Below, piece by piece: positions 45,578-54,441 of a stretch of 64,000 nt of DNA. Below the pieces are notes generated by a model that saw only the letters and a program-made list of their open reading frames with translations, ran no database searches and was not told the DNA's origin. Position 1 is the first letter of the stretch; each line of letters starts with the position of its first letter. This DNA is from Nocardia brasiliensis NBRC 14402 (GTDB lineage: Bacteria; Actinomycetota; Actinomycetes; Mycobacteriales; Mycobacteriaceae), in the NCBI RefSeq assembly GCF_000308475.2, contig NZ_BAFT02000035.1, positions 1 to 64,000 of the forward strand. The letters are read 5' to 3'. Both the position numbers and the translations under genes were made by a program.

Positions 45578-46189
45578 TCAGCGGACGAAGTAGATCGTGG
45601 CGAACAACCCGATCCAGACGATGTCGACGAAGTGCCAGTAGTACGAGACGACGATCGCGGCGGTGGCCTGCGCCGGGGTGAACTTACTGACCTTGGTGCG
45701 GATCAGCAGGAACACGAAGGCGATCAGACCGCCGATGACGTGCAGGCCGTGGAAACCGGTGGTGATGTAGAACACCGAGCCGTACGAGCTGCTCGAGATC
45801 GAGGTGCCCTCGTGGACCAGGTTCATGTACTCGTAGCCCTGGCCGCCGACGAAGAACGCGCCCATGATCAGCGTGATGACATACCAGCGGCGCAGGCCGA
45901 ACACGTCGCCACGCTCCGCCGCGAAGACACCCATCTGGCAGGTGAACGACGAGGCGACCAGCACGGCGGTGACCGGCACGGCGAGCTTCAGGTTCAGCTC
46001 GGTCGGCTCCGGCGGCCAGTTGCCGTGGGCCTGGGCGCGCGCGACGAAATACATCGCGAAGAGGCCGGCGAAGAACATCAACTCGCTGGACAGCCAGATG
46101 ATGGTACCGACGCTGACCATGTTGGGCCGATTCAGCGAGTGCACACGCTGGGTTATGGCCGATCCGGGGGTCCCTACTGCGGTCGTCAC
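45578..46189 (-). CDS. ctaE: Cytochrome c oxidase subunit III CtaE
   Basis: A 203-residue subunit III of the aa3 oxidase with five membrane helices. [69 protein letters not shown] and [20 protein letters not shown] are the standard motifs. GTG 46189 is chosen: seven bases after a CATACT -10 it would give a leaderless mRNA, and the next frame upstream has no plausible signal. First gene of the ctaE-qcrCAB unit. Confidence 0.94.
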   Translation of the reverse strand: MTTAVGTPGSAITQRVHSLNRPNMVSVGTIIWLSSELMFFAGLFAMYFVARAQAHGNWPPEPTELNLKLAVPVTAVLVASSFTCQMGVFAAERGDVFGLRRWYVITLIMGAFFVGGQGYEYMNLVHEGTSISSSSYGSVFYITTGFHGLHVIGGLIAFVFLLIRTKVSKFTPAQATAAIVVSYYWHFVDIVWIGLFATIYFVR

Positions 46190-46216
46190 GGGGGTAAGTA
46201 TGACTCGTCGTAGTAC

Positions 46217-46247
46217 GACACAAGTACCCGGGTGCGAAACTTGTGTC
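46217..46247. promoter_or_regulatory. Dyad upstream of ctaE
   Basis: GACACAAGT (46217-46225) and ACTTGTGTC (46239-46247) form a perfect 9-bp inverted repeat with a 13-base centre. Its proximal arm overlaps the expected -35 of ctaE (TTGTGT on the minus strand), so a bound regulator would affect the respiratory operon. The regulator is unknown. Confidence 0.4.
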
Positions 46248-46404
46248 TCCGTGTCGGAAAACCCACGGACAGACAGGCTCTCGACCTGGGCTCGGCGTGT
46301 TGGAGATCGTTTCGCCGGACGACCGGGGTGAGCACCGGATGTCGCCGGGTGACGCCCGCACAGCATGACAGGCAGTACTGAGTAAAAGCTGAGATGGAGG
46401 CGAT

Positions 46405-46821
46405 GTGGCAGCGGGGATATGGCGTCGATGGTTCGGACGCCGCGGCGCGGCGACACTGGACCCGAGCCGGGCCGATCTCGTGGTGGTCACCGCGAGTTTC
46501 GATGACGCCGAGGCCTGTTCGGCGGCGCTGGCCCGCGCGGACGGCTGGACCGCCGACGCGCCCGCGGTGCTGCGCCATCACCTGCGGATCCCGGCCGAGC
46601 AGGTCGAGACGGTGTGCGCCATCGCCGCGCAGGACGGCTACGCGCCCGCGCCCCGGGTCGGCGGCCCGGGCGCCGACCCGCTGGAAAACCTGATCTTGCA
46701 GCGGGTCCAGGTGCTCGACGCACTGCACTGCTCGCAGGAACGTTCCCGGATGGCCGGTTTGGCGCAGCGGCACGAGGGCACCGCCGATGGATGGGACGCG
46801 CTGCAGCCGCGGCCGGTTTAA
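46405..46821 (+). CDS. Small conserved-looking hypothetical protein
   Basis: A 138-residue soluble protein starting at GTG 46405, with GGAGG four bases upstream. [31 protein letters not shown] and [25 protein letters not shown] suggest a compact alpha/beta fold, followed by [34 protein letters not shown] do not recognise the family. It is divergent from ctaE and 84 bases before trpD; coding is supported by SD, codon bias and alternating hydrophobicity. Confidence 0.75.
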   Translation: MAAGIWRRWFGRRGAATLDPSRADLVVVTASFDDAEACSAALARADGWTADAPAVLRHHLRIPAEQVETVCAIAAQDGYAPAPRVGGPGADPLENLILQRVQVLDALHCSQERSRMAGLAQRHEGTADGWDALQPRPV

Positions 46822-46905
46822 GCGCGGGCTTCCCGGCCAGGGGGCACAGTAAGCTTCTTCGCGACGAACTGGTGCCTGAACCAGTGTGAACGGGAGTAAG
46901 AGAAC

Positions 46906-47961
46906 ATGCGTAGCTGGCCACAGGTACTCGGAACCCTCGCCGACGGCGGCGACCTGGCGGCGGCCGACACGGCATGGGCGATGGACGAGATCATGTCGGA
47001 CAACGCCACCTCCGCTCAGATCGCGGCGTTCGGTGTCGCGATGAAGATCAAGGGCCCCACGCCCGCCGAACTGGCCGGCCTCGCCACCGGCATGCTCGAT
47101 CACGCACGACTGGTGCACATCGACGGGGACGCGGTCGACATCGTCGGCACCGGCGGGGACCGTTCCGGGTCGGTGAACATCTCCACCATGTCCTCGATCG
47201 TGGTCGCCGCGGCCGGGGTGCCGGTGGTCAAACACGGCAACCGCGCGGCCTCGTCCAAGAGCGGGGGCGCCGACGTGCTCGAGGCGCTCGGGGTGAAGCT
47301 CGCCCTCGGGCCGGAGTCCGTCGCGCGGTGTATCCGCGAGGTCGGCATCGGTTTCTGCTTCGCGCCGGCGTTCCATCCCGCACTGCGGTTCGCGGGTGCG
47401 GCCCGCAAGGAGATCGGCATTCCCACCGTCTTCAATGTGCTCGGACCGCTGACGAACCCGGCCCAGCCGCGGGCCGGACTGATCGGCTGCGCCTTCCCCG
47501 ACCTGCTGCCCGTGATCGCGGGCGTGTTCACCGAGCGCGGCGGCAGCGCGCTGGTGGTGCGCGGCAACGACGGGCTGGACGAAATCACCACCTCCGACAC
47601 CACCGCCGCCTGGGTGGTCTCGGGTGGACGACGTCGCGAGACCACCATCGACCCGACCCGGCTCGGCATCCCACGGGTCGATCTCGCCGCATTGCGCGGC
47701 GGGGACGCCGAGGTCAACGCCGGGGTGGCCCGCGATGTCCTGGCCGGTAGCACCGGTCCGGTCCGCGACGCGGTCCTGGTGAATTCCGCTGCGGCCATCG
47801 TCGCCTACGACTTGTCCCAGGGCACAGTCGATTTCGACGCCGACGTGCACGACGCGCTGGCCACCGGACTGGCCCGCGCCGCCGAGGCCATCGATACCGG
47901 TAACGGGGCCGCGCTGCTCGAGCGGTGGACGAAGCTCACGGTCACCCTCGGCGACCGCTGA
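46906..47961 (+). CDS. trpD: Anthranilate phosphoribosyltransferase TrpD
   Basis: A 351-residue enzyme transferring phosphoribose from PRPP to anthranilate in tryptophan synthesis. PRPP loop [49 protein letters not shown] and [12 protein letters not shown] are complete. SD GGGAG lies ahead of ATG 46906. It is separate from other trp genes, as in mycobacteria (Rv2192c), where it also neighbours ctaE. A family A hairpin follows 14 bases after the stop. Confidence 0.97.
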   Translation: MRSWPQVLGTLADGGDLAAADTAWAMDEIMSDNATSAQIAAFGVAMKIKGPTPAELAGLATGMLDHARLVHIDGDAVDIVGTGGDRSGSVNISTMSSIVVAAAGVPVVKHGNRAASSKSGGADVLEALGVKLALGPESVARCIREVGIGFCFAPAFHPALRFAGAARKEIGIPTVFNVLGPLTNPAQPRAGLIGCAFPDLLPVIAGVFTERGGSALVVRGNDGLDEITTSDTTAAWVVSGGRRRETTIDPTRLGIPRVDLAALRGGDAEVNAGVARDVLAGSTGPVRDAVLVNSAAAIVAYDLSQGTVDFDADVHDALATGLARAAEAIDTGNGAALLERWTKLTVTLGDR

Positions 47962-47974
47962 CTTTTGGTCATTT

Positions 47975-48035
47975 GATCACCAGGTAATGGTGGCGGACGG
48001 CTCTCGGCCGATGCCGCCACCATTACCTGGTGATC
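47975..48035. repeat. Long hairpin, family A copy 3
   Basis: A perfect 22-bp inverted repeat (47975-47996 and 48014-48035) around a 17-base loop containing CTCTCGGCCGATG. The outer stem reads CACCAGGTAA against TTACCTGGTG, where the copy at 54321 has CAGGAGGAA against TTCCTCCTG: both strands changed together. It follows the trpD stop and can terminate it. Confidence 0.8.
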
Positions 48036-48204
48036 GCTCGCACAGGGATGCGATTTGGTAGCTGATGGACATAAATGCTGTTCAGCGGACTAAAGTGGCG
48101 AGCGGGGGCGACGTGGTGACGTCGGCGGGCACGGCAAGCCAGGCGCGCAACAGTCCCCGGCCACCAACTCGATGAATCTCACTTCGGAGAGTAAGGAGCA
48201 CGGC

Positions 48205-48495
48205 ATGAAGCGCAGCTGTTCCGTACTACTGGGCGTACTGGCGACAACGGGATTCGTCGCCGTCGCGCCGACCGCATTGGCCATCCCGGGCAATCTCTAC
48301 ATCAACGGCACGCCGTATGCCGATCCGTCCGGTTGCATGATGGTCGGCGACGGCGCGCCGATGTCCATCGAGAACGACACCGCGGGCACGGTGACCGTGT
48401 ACACCCACGCCGACTGCGACGAAGGCGGCGTCACCGCGGTGCTCGGGGCGGGTGAAAGCGGTACCTACCCCGGCAAATCCGTAGTGGTGGGCTGA
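48205..48495 (+). CDS. Small secreted protein of unknown function
   Basis: A 96-residue protein. ATG 48205 has AAGGAG upstream and starts a signal peptide MKRSCSVLLGVLATTGFVAVAP ending near ALA. The ~68-residue mature part (IPGNLYINGTPYADPSGCMM...) has two Cys that could form one disulfide and is otherwise Gly/Thr/Val-rich, suggesting a small beta fold. No known family. It converges on the Lrp-domain gene, four bases away. Confidence 0.75.
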   Translation: MKRSCSVLLGVLATTGFVAVAPTALAIPGNLYINGTPYADPSGCMMVGDGAPMSIENDTAGTVTVYTHADCDEGGVTAVLGAGESGTYPGKSVVVG

Positions 48496-48499
48496 GGCG

Positions 48500-48775
48500 C
48501 TACTCCCCCAGCGAGAACCCGGCCTCCACATCGGCGCTCGAATACGACTTGAACGCGATATGCGTGATGGTCCGCGCGACGCCGGGCGTCTTGTCGATCC
48601 GTCCGGTGACCACGTCGGCGATCTGCTCGTGGTCGCGCACCCGCACGATCGCGATCAAATCCACATCGCCTGCGCACGAATACACCTCGGCGACCCCTTC
48701 GGTATCCGCCACCGCCTGCGCGGTCTCCGGAATACGCCCGTTGTCGGCGTCGATAAGCACGATCGCGGTAATCAT
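48500..48775 (-). CDS. Stand-alone Lrp/AsnC ligand-binding (RAM) domain protein
   Basis: A 91-residue protein consisting only of the AsnC-type ligand-binding fold: ITAIVLIDADNGRIPETAQAVADTEGVAEVYSCAGDVDLIAIVRV and a C-terminal TITHIAFKSYSS. There is no helix-turn-helix, so it is not itself a DNA-binding regulator; such proteins may bind amino acids or partner full Lrp proteins. ATG 48775 follows TACGCT by six bases (minus strand), so a leaderless mRNA is likely. Confidence 0.87.
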   Translation of the reverse strand: MITAIVLIDADNGRIPETAQAVADTEGVAEVYSCAGDVDLIAIVRVRDHEQIADVVTGRIDKTPGVARTITHIAFKSYSSADVEAGFSLGE

Positions 48776-48861
48776 GGGATCAGCGTAATGCGCGCCACCC
48801 CCGCCCCCACCCGGCCACGTGACCCTTCTGCCGACCCGCCCTGAAGCGACGGCCGTCCCCT

Positions 48862-50694
48862 TCACCGCTCCGTGTACTCCTGCTCCGCCGACCGACTCCG
48901 AGCCGCGACATCGGCCACCTCCGCCCACCCCAACCAGCGCCCCGCCCCATACATCGGCTCCCGATACCCCTCTGTACTACGCACGATCCGCACCCCCGCC
49001 CGCGCCAACCACCGCGCCACCAACGCCGCCTCCTCCGGCGAAGCCCCCCGCAACGGCGGCACATTGATCGAAACCCACTCCCCCGCAACGTCAGATCTCG
49101 GCTGGGCGGGGGGCATCTGGGTTTCGGGGGCGGGCGATTCGGGGGGCACTCCTCCTTCGGGGATCACGGTTTCGGCGGCGGCGACGAGGTGTTCCACCAC
49201 GGGCATGGGTGGGACGCCGCGGGGAGCGGTACCTGCGGCGGCTAGGCGGCCGAAGCGGATGACGGAGAATTCCCAGCCGCCCGCCCCGTCGGGGTGGGCG
49301 GTGACGAGTTCGGCGATGCGGGCGACGGCGGCGAGGCGCTGGGTGCGGTGCAGGGCGCGGATCACCGCGACGGTGCGGTCCCGCAGGCGCGCGGCGGCCT
49401 CGAAATGCTGGGCGCGGGAGTGGGTTTCGATGCGGTCGAGCATGGCGCGGACAGGCGCGTCGGAGCGTCCGGCGAACAGGGCGCGCACGAGCGCGGGAGC
49501 GGGCGCGTATTCCTCTGTATTAATAGGAGTCCCTGTCACGGCGGCGGGACAGCCGCCGACGACCGCGGGCGGGCACTCGTGCGTCCCGCGCCGGGGCAGG
49601 CGGGTACTGCAGGTCCGCAGGCCGGTGAATTCGGCGATGATCAGCGCGAGGTCGGCGGCGTCCATCCGAGAGTTGAAGGGCCCCAGCGCATCTCGGTTCG
49701 GCGTGCGAACAACGGCGAACCGCGGGAAGGGTTCGTCGGTGAGCGTGAGCCACCAGGCCCGCTTGGGAAACTTGGACCGCCGGTTGTAGGGCGGGGTGTG
49801 CGCGACGAGCAGTCGCAGTTCCCGCACCCCCGCTTCGAGGGCGTGCGCGCAGACCACATGGTCGACCCGGGTGGCGAGGGCGACCATTTCTTTCATCCGC
49901 CCCCGGGTCTCCGATCCGGTGAAGTAGTTGCGCACGCGGCGGCGCAGATTCACCGCCGTGCCGATATAGAGGACTTCGTCGGACGGCCCGCGGAACAGGT
50001 AGACGCCGGGCGCGGCGGGGAGGTCCGCGGCCAGGAAACGCTTGGCGCGCTGGCGCGGGGTGACGTCGGGCAGGTAATCGACCAACTCGGTGAGGCTGTG
50101 CACCCCTTGGTTGCCGACCCGGCCGATGAGCGCGTGCAACACATCGACGGTCGCGCGCGCGTCGTCGAGGGCGCGGTGCGTCGGTTGCGTACTCGCGCCG
50201 AGCAACTGGGCGAGCACGCTCAATCGGACCGAGGGCGCCTCGTCCCGGCCGAGCACGCGCCGCGCCAGCTTCACCGTGCACAGCACCGTCGCGGACGGCC
50301 ACACGGTCTCGCACTGGGCCGCCGCGGCCCGCAGGAACGCCATGTCGAACCGCGCGTTGTGCGCGACCAGTACCGCGCCCGCGGCGAACTCCAGGAATCC
50401 GGGCAGCACGGCGTCGATCTTCGGAGCCGCGTACACCATCGCGGTGGTGATGCCGGTGACCTGGACGATCGCGGGCGGCACCGCCCGTCCCGGGTTGACC
50501 AGGGTCGCGAACTCGCCGAGCACTTCGCCGCCGCGCACCTTGACCGCGCCGATCTCGGTGATCGCGTCGGCGCCGGGACTGGTGCCGGTGGTCTCCAGGT
50601 CGACGACCACGAAGGTGGTGTCGTAGAGGGGCGTGTCGAGGTCGTCGAAGACCAACTGCTGAGCTGCGGCCTTGCGCGGAGCGGGGACGGACAC
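48862..50694 (-). CDS. DEDDh exonuclease fused to a GIY-YIG (UvrC-like) domain (Rv2191 type)
   Basis: About 610 residues. Residues ~25-190 form a DnaQ-type 3'-5' exonuclease: [38 protein letters not shown] and [14 protein letters not shown]. Near 220-300 comes a GIY-YIG domain, [31 protein letters not shown], as in UvrC or Cho. A UvrB/UvrC-like helical part ([19 protein letters not shown]) and a Pro-rich stretch follow. Likely a DNA repair nuclease. GTG 50694 is preferred, seven bases after TACGCT (leaderless); TTG 50724 would add ten residues. Confidence 0.9.
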   Translation of the reverse strand: MSVPAPRKAAAQQLVFDDLDTPLYDTTFVVVDLETTGTSPGADAITEIGAVKVRGGEVLGEFATLVNPGRAVPPAIVQVTGITTAMVYAAPKIDAVLPGFLEFAAGAVLVAHNARFDMAFLRAAAAQCETVWPSATVLCTVKLARRVLGRDEAPSVRLSVLAQLLGASTQPTHRALDDARATVDVLHALIGRVGNQGVHSLTELVDYLPDVTPRQRAKRFLAADLPAAPGVYLFRGPSDEVLYIGTAVNLRRRVRNYFTGSETRGRMKEMVALATRVDHVVCAHALEAGVRELRLLVAHTPPYNRRSKFPKRAWWLTLTDEPFPRFAVVRTPNRDALGPFNSRMDAADLALIIAEFTGLRTCSTRLPRRGTHECPPAVVGGCPAAVTGTPINTEEYAPAPALVRALFAGRSDAPVRAMLDRIETHSRAQHFEAAARLRDRTVAVIRALHRTQRLAAVARIAELVTAHPDGAGGWEFSVIRFGRLAAAGTAPRGVPPMPVVEHLVAAAETVIPEGGVPPESPAPETQMPPAQPRSDVAGEWVSINVPPLRGASPEEAALVARWLARAGVRIVRSTEGYREPMYGAGRWLGWAEVADVAARSRSAEQEYTER

Positions 50695-50917
50695 GGGCTG
50701 GAGCGTAGGCGGTGGGTCCGACAAGGACGGGTCCGCGCAGCCGCCCGCTTCCGCGCACGCGAAAGCCGCAGAGAATGTCCGAATTACTCTGTGGGGATTT
50801 CGTTTCGTTACCCATGAAACGATCTAGAAAGCCGAAAAGTGGCGTAGATCACATTGTTGCATAAAACGTATCAACAGGTCTGGCGTGTCCAACCGCCCGG
50901 GCGCGCCGTCAGCGGCG

Positions 50918-50937
50918 CGCTGTGACCGATCACAGCG
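50918..50937. promoter_or_regulatory. Palindrome CGCTGTGA-N4-TCACAGCG
   Basis: A perfect 8-bp inverted repeat around CCGA in the 619-bp gap between the DnaQ-like and the first NlpC/P60 gene. It resembles CRP-type half-sites but with N4 instead of N6. Apart from this and the element at 51197 I see nothing recognisable in 50695-51313, although such a long leader suggests control of the hydrolase. Confidence 0.35.
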
Positions 50938-51196
50938 AGAGTGCCGACCGACCAGTCTCGAAGCTGGAGATGTCCGCGATATGAACGCAACGACCTGGGG
51001 GAATGTCCAATTCGCACACACTCCACCGACCCGTGGACGCGCCGAAGCGGACCGCGGTAGCGACCCAGACGCTCGACAGAGGCAGCGCGTTGTTATCTTT
51101 TCGTGATTGCTGGGACATATCTCACATTGATTAAGCGGAAATTCACACCCGCGCACACAATTCGCCGAAGTCCGACTTTACAAACCACCGTGATGT

Positions 51197-51223
51197 GTTC
51201 GTAACCTTTTCGAGACCTCACGG
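51197..51223 (+). promoter_or_regulatory. Shared element upstream of first NlpC/P60 gene
   Basis: GTTC-GTAACCTTTTCGAGACCT followed by NNYGGA is repeated almost exactly at 51972-52000, in each case about 90-120 bases before an NlpC/P60 start. GTAAC is also part of the MtrA-type recognition motif in actinobacteria, but only one GTAAC is present per copy. Confidence 0.5.
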
Positions 51224-51313
51224 AGTCCGCCGCATCGAACCGGTGCGAACGACACGAAGTCCGCGGCACCAGTCAGGGTGCGGCGTCGTGGGGCAGATTG
51301 GGAGTACCGCATC

Positions 51314-51883
51314 ATGACGACCGAATCCGTCAAGCGACAGGCGCAGCGCGCCATCGCCGCCGGGGCCGTCGGCGCTGCCACCATCGGCGCTTTCCTGCTT
51401 CCGGCCGCCCCCGCATCGGCTCAGCCGGTGACCATCCCCGGCGTCGGAACCTTCGAGGTGCCGAACGAGATCCAGATTCCGCAGGGCATCCCCGGCGTCG
51501 AGCTGCCCGCGCAGCCGCTGCCCTTCGTCGCCCCGAAGAAGACCATCGGCGAAGAGGCTCTCGACGCCGCCATGACCAAGCTCGGCGCCCCGTACGTGTA
51601 CGGCGCCGCGGGCCCGAACGCCTTCGACTGCTCCGGCCTCGTGAAGTGGGCCTACGCGCAGGCCGGCTTGGAGCTGCCGCGCACCAGCGGCGCCCAGCTG
51701 TCCGCCGGCAGCCCGGTCTCGATGGACGACCTGCAGCCGGGCGACCTGGTGTCGTTCTACGGCGGCGGCCACTCCGGCCTGTACGCCGGCGACGGCAATG
51801 TCGTGCACGCGTCCACCTCCGGCACGCCCGTGCAGGTGGCGCCGATCTCCTCGATGCCGATCGCGGGAGCCCGACGCTTCTGA
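51314..51883 (+). CDS. Secreted NlpC/P60 peptidoglycan hydrolase 1
   Basis: A 189-residue exported D,L-endopeptidase. A signal peptide (to ~36, ending APASA) precedes a short Pro-rich linker and the NlpC/P60 domain: ALDAAMTKLGAPYVYGAAGPNAFDCSGLVKWAY with catalytic Cys106, LQPGDLVSFYGGGHSGLYAG with the His and VVHAST. It resembles RipD/RipB-like single-domain enzymes; all catalytic residues are visible. ATG 51314 is preceded by GGGAG. Transcribed with or just before the RipC-like gene; both share an upstream element. Confidence 0.93.
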   Translation: MTTESVKRQAQRAIAAGAVGAATIGAFLLPAAPASAQPVTIPGVGTFEVPNEIQIPQGIPGVELPAQPLPFVAPKKTIGEEALDAAMTKLGAPYVYGAAGPNAFDCSGLVKWAYAQAGLELPRTSGAQLSAGSPVSMDDLQPGDLVSFYGGGHSGLYAGDGNVVHASTSGTPVQVAPISSMPIAGARRF

Positions 51884-51971
51884 GAAACCGCTGGTCGGGC
51901 CGTACGTTGCGGCCCGACCACCGGATGGCGGCCGTGATCGTTTCGTTCTCTACTGGACACAGACCCAGGCC

Positions 51972-52000
51972 GTTCCGTAACCTAATCGAGACCTTCTGGA
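51972..52000 (+). promoter_or_regulatory. Shared element upstream of second NlpC/P60 gene
   Basis: GTTCCGTAACCTAATCGAGA followed by CCTTCTGGA, the second copy of the element at 51197-51223. Both downstream genes encode peptidoglycan hydrolases, suggesting joint control or a duplicated promoter. Confidence 0.5.
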
Positions 52001-52093
52001 ATTACCCGAGGCACGCGGTCCGCAAACCTCCGTTTCCCGGAAGGCGTTGCGTCCGGGTTCAACCAGATCGAGAGAACAGGGGCACGGCAGCCT

Positions 52094-53173
52094 GTGGCAG
52101 CACACCGGAGACAGGGCACGCTGAGACTCGACACGAAACGTCTGGTGGGTGGCGCGTTGGCGGCCGGAGTACTGGCCACCACCACCGTCTACGGGGCGGG
52201 CCCGGTCGGCGCCGATCCGGTCGCCCTACCCGCGACCGCCGCCGACGCCGTGCAGCGGATGGTCGACCTGTCCCGCCAGTCGGAACAGCTCAACGAGCAG
52301 GCGCTCAACGCCCAGTCCGACCTGGACACCAAGCTCGGGTTGCAGCGCGAGGCCGACGCCAAGCTGGCCGCCAGCACCGATCAGGTGAACCGGGCTCGCG
52401 ACGAAGTGCGCAAGTATCAGCCGATCATCGACCGCACCGCGATCGCCGCCTATCAGGGCGCGCGCACCAACCGGTTGTTCGCCGTCCTGGTCAGTGATTC
52501 TCCGCAGCAGCTGCTCGACCAGATGTCCACGCTGGACGTGCTCGCCGCGCAGACCTCCGATCAGCTCGCGCTCTACAAGAAGGCCACCGACGCCGCCGAG
52601 GGCGCGGAAGCCGACGCCCGCCGCGCGTCCGACGAGGCCCGCGCCGCCGCCGACAAGGCCGAAACGGTGCGCGGCGAGCTGGAACGCAAACGCAGCGATC
52701 TCAGCGGCGCCATCGTCCAGGTGGTGCAGGCGTGGACCGGGTTGTCCACCAAGGACAAGTCCGCGCTCGCCGGCCCCGCCTTCCCGCCCGGCTTCGACCG
52801 AGACACCCTGCTGCAAGGTCTGGTGCCCGGCAGCGGCACCAGCGCGCTGGCCGCGAGCCTCACCCGCATCGGCGACCCGTACGTGTGGGGCGCGACCGGA
52901 CCGCACCAGTTCGACTGCTCCGGCCTCGTGCAGTGGGCGTTCAAACAGGTCGGCAAGGATGTGCCGCGCACCAGTTCGCAGCAGGCGTCCTACGGCACGC
53001 CCGTCGCGCAGAACGATTTGCAGCCCGGCGACGTCGTGTTCTTCTACAACGACATCTCCCATGTCGGCATCTACGCGGGCAACGGGCTCATGGTGCACGC
53101 CTCCACCTTCGGTGTCCCGGTCGCGGTAGCCCCCATCAGCACCACGCCGTACCACTCCGCTCGGCGATACTGA
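52094..53173 (+). CDS. Secreted NlpC/P60 hydrolase with coiled-coil domain (RipC type)
   Basis: A 359-residue exported protein. The signal peptide ends near residue 40 (GPVGA). A long coiled coil (~45-235; LSRQSEQLNEQALNAQSDLD through KAETVRGELERKRSD) resembles the FtsX-responsive region of RipC. The C-terminal NlpC/P60 domain has Cys275 in FDCSGLVQWAF, His in ISHVGIYAG and MVHAST. In mycobacteria Rv2190c/RipC is activated by FtsEX at division. GTG 52094 is used. Position next to pimB' matches that locus. Confidence 0.93.
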   Translation: MAAHRRQGTLRLDTKRLVGGALAAGVLATTTVYGAGPVGADPVALPATAADAVQRMVDLSRQSEQLNEQALNAQSDLDTKLGLQREADAKLAASTDQVNRARDEVRKYQPIIDRTAIAAYQGARTNRLFAVLVSDSPQQLLDQMSTLDVLAAQTSDQLALYKKATDAAEGAEADARRASDEARAAADKAETVRGELERKRSDLSGAIVQVVQAWTGLSTKDKSALAGPAFPPGFDRDTLLQGLVPGSGTSALAASLTRIGDPYVWGATGPHQFDCSGLVQWAFKQVGKDVPRTSSQQASYGTPVAQNDLQPGDVVFFYNDISHVGIYAGNGLMVHASTFGVPVAVAPISTTPYHSARRY

Positions 53174-53179
53174 ACAACC

Positions 53180-53251
53180 ATGAGTGGGAACGCCTCCCCG
53201 TCTCCCACTGCCGATCCCCCGAGCGCGACCCCATCCGAGGCGGTGCGATGA
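53180..53251 (+). CDS. Mini-ORF 1 of a tandem pair (23 aa)
   Basis: Frame MSGNASPSPTADPPSATPSE ending AVR, starting seven bases after the RipC-like stop. Its TGA overlaps the ATG of mini-ORF 2. Pro/Ser/Thr-rich, with no domain. Probably a translational bridge. Confidence 0.4.
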   Translation: MSGNASPSPTADPPSATPSEAVR

Positions 53252-53322
53252 GCAGACCCAGCACGCAACTCGTGCACGCCTCGCGCATGGTGCAGCCGAG
53301 CGCAGGCGAGGTGCGGTCATGA
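53248..53322 (+). CDS. Mini-ORF 2 of a tandem pair (24 aa)
   Basis: Frame MSRPSTQLVHASRMVQPSAG ending EVRS. Both ends overlap neighbours through ATGA: mini-ORF 1 upstream and the membrane peptidase downstream. Its end, CCGAGCGCAGGCGAGGTGCG then GTCATGAG, is clearly related to the mini-ORF ends at 868 and 36330. Confidence 0.5.
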   Translation: MSRPSTQLVHASRMVQPSAGEVRS

Positions 53323-54314
53323 GTGGCGCGCGACGGTTGCGCGCATGGTGGTCGGCGCGGCGGCGCTTCGAGTTCGTGCTCACCGTCGCGATGGTGGTGG
53401 CGCTGACCGGGTTTTGTGGCGCGCTGGTGCTGTTGCCGAACACCGCGCTGCCCAGACCGCAGAGTGCGCAACAGCACGAGGCGGTCGGTCAGGCCACCGC
53501 GACCGACCCGCGTCTGGCCGAGCTCCGGCGCAGCATCGAACCGTTCGGCGCGATCGTCGCGCATCAGGTGCCGACCGGCGACGGGCAGCAGTCCCTGGTC
53601 GTCGGCCATCCGGCGCAGCGCATCGAAATGGACGTCCTGGAACAGGCACTCGGCGCGGCGACCACCGCGGTCACCGAGGTGTGGGGTCCGGGCTGGCCAC
53701 AGTCGACCGTGGTCGTCGTCGCCTCCTCCCCCTCGGAGTTCGCCGGGCTGGTGCGCGCGGGCGCCACCATGTCCGCGGAGGTCGCCGCCGCTTCGGTCGC
53801 CGACCCCTACATCCCCGGCACCCCGCCTACCGGTCAGCGCATCGTCTTCAGTCCGGACGCGGGCCGTCGTCTCGATCCCGAGGGACTGCGCACCCTGCTC
53901 CGCCACGAACTCACCCATATCGCCACCCGCGCCGAAACCCGGGACGGTGCACCGTTGTGGCTGCTGGAGGGCTTCGCCGACTACGTCGCGCACCGCAACC
54001 AGGGCCATCCGTTCACCGACGTCGCCCCGAGCCTCACCGCCCGCGTCCGCTTGCAGGCTCTTCCGTCCGATCTTCCGGCCGCCGCCGACTTCACCGGCCC
54101 CAGAGCCGCAGCGGCATACGAGCAGGCGTGGTCCGTCTGCGCCTTCGTCGCCGACAGCTACGACCAGCCCCGCCTCGTCGAGCTCTACCGCCGCCTGGCC
54201 GCCGCCCCGCAGACCCCGGCCACCGAAGACGACATCCTCCGCGCCGTCCTGCGCACCTCTCGCTCCGACTTCGTCGCCGCCTGGCGAGCCTGGCTCCCCA
54301 CCCAAGTCAATTGA
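53319..54314 (+). CDS. Membrane-anchored metallopeptidase-like protein (peptidase MA type)
   Basis: A 331-residue protein. One membrane helix near the N-terminus (FVLTVAMVVALTGFCGALVLL) presents an extracytoplasmic domain with the zinc-peptidase motif HELTH (196-200) and a downstream Glu217 in LWLLEGFADYVAH, a gluzincin/peptidase-MA pattern. DDILRAVLRTSRSDFVAAWRAWL closes the fold. Located between RipC-like and PimB' genes, it may process envelope proteins. ATG 53319 is coupled to mini-ORF 2. A family A hairpin begins seven bases after the stop. Confidence 0.83.
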   Translation: MSGARRLRAWWSARRRFEFVLTVAMVVALTGFCGALVLLPNTALPRPQSAQQHEAVGQATATDPRLAELRRSIEPFGAIVAHQVPTGDGQQSLVVGHPAQRIEMDVLEQALGAATTAVTEVWGPGWPQSTVVVVASSPSEFAGLVRAGATMSAEVAAASVADPYIPGTPPTGQRIVFSPDAGRRLDPEGLRTLLRHELTHIATRAETRDGAPLWLLEGFADYVAHRNQGHPFTDVAPSLTARVRLQALPSDLPAAADFTGPRAAAAYEQAWSVCAFVADSYDQPRLVELYRRLAAAPQTPATEDDILRAVLRTSRSDFVAAWRAWLPTQVN

Positions 54315-54320
54315 TCACGC

Positions 54321-54381
54321 GATCAGGAGGAACCGGTGGCGTTCGCCTCTCGCCCGATGCCGCCACCATTTCCTCCTGATC
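54321..54381. repeat. Long hairpin, family A copy 2
   Basis: GATCAGGAGGAA-cc-GGTGGCG (54321-54341) pairs with CGCCACC-at-TTCCTCCTGATC (54361-54381), leaving one internal 2x2 mismatch. The loop carries CTCTCGCCCGATGC, close to the copies at 47975 and, inverted, 10430. It separates the peptidase gene from the leaderless pimB' promoter. Confidence 0.75.
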
Positions 54382-54441
54382 AGCCGACCAATCGCGACGG
54401 CGCGCGCAAGCGAGTCGAATCCAACCCAGTAGGTTGTTCGC

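Noticed and set aside
50918..50937. CRP binding site
   Set aside because: Half-sites TGTGA/TCACA are separated by four bases instead of six; listed only as an unassigned palindrome.
51000..51313. c-di-AMP (ydaO-type) riboswitch upstream of the NlpC/P60 gene
   Set aside because: Such riboswitches often precede cell-wall hydrolases in actinobacteria, but the conserved aptamer blocks could not be found here.
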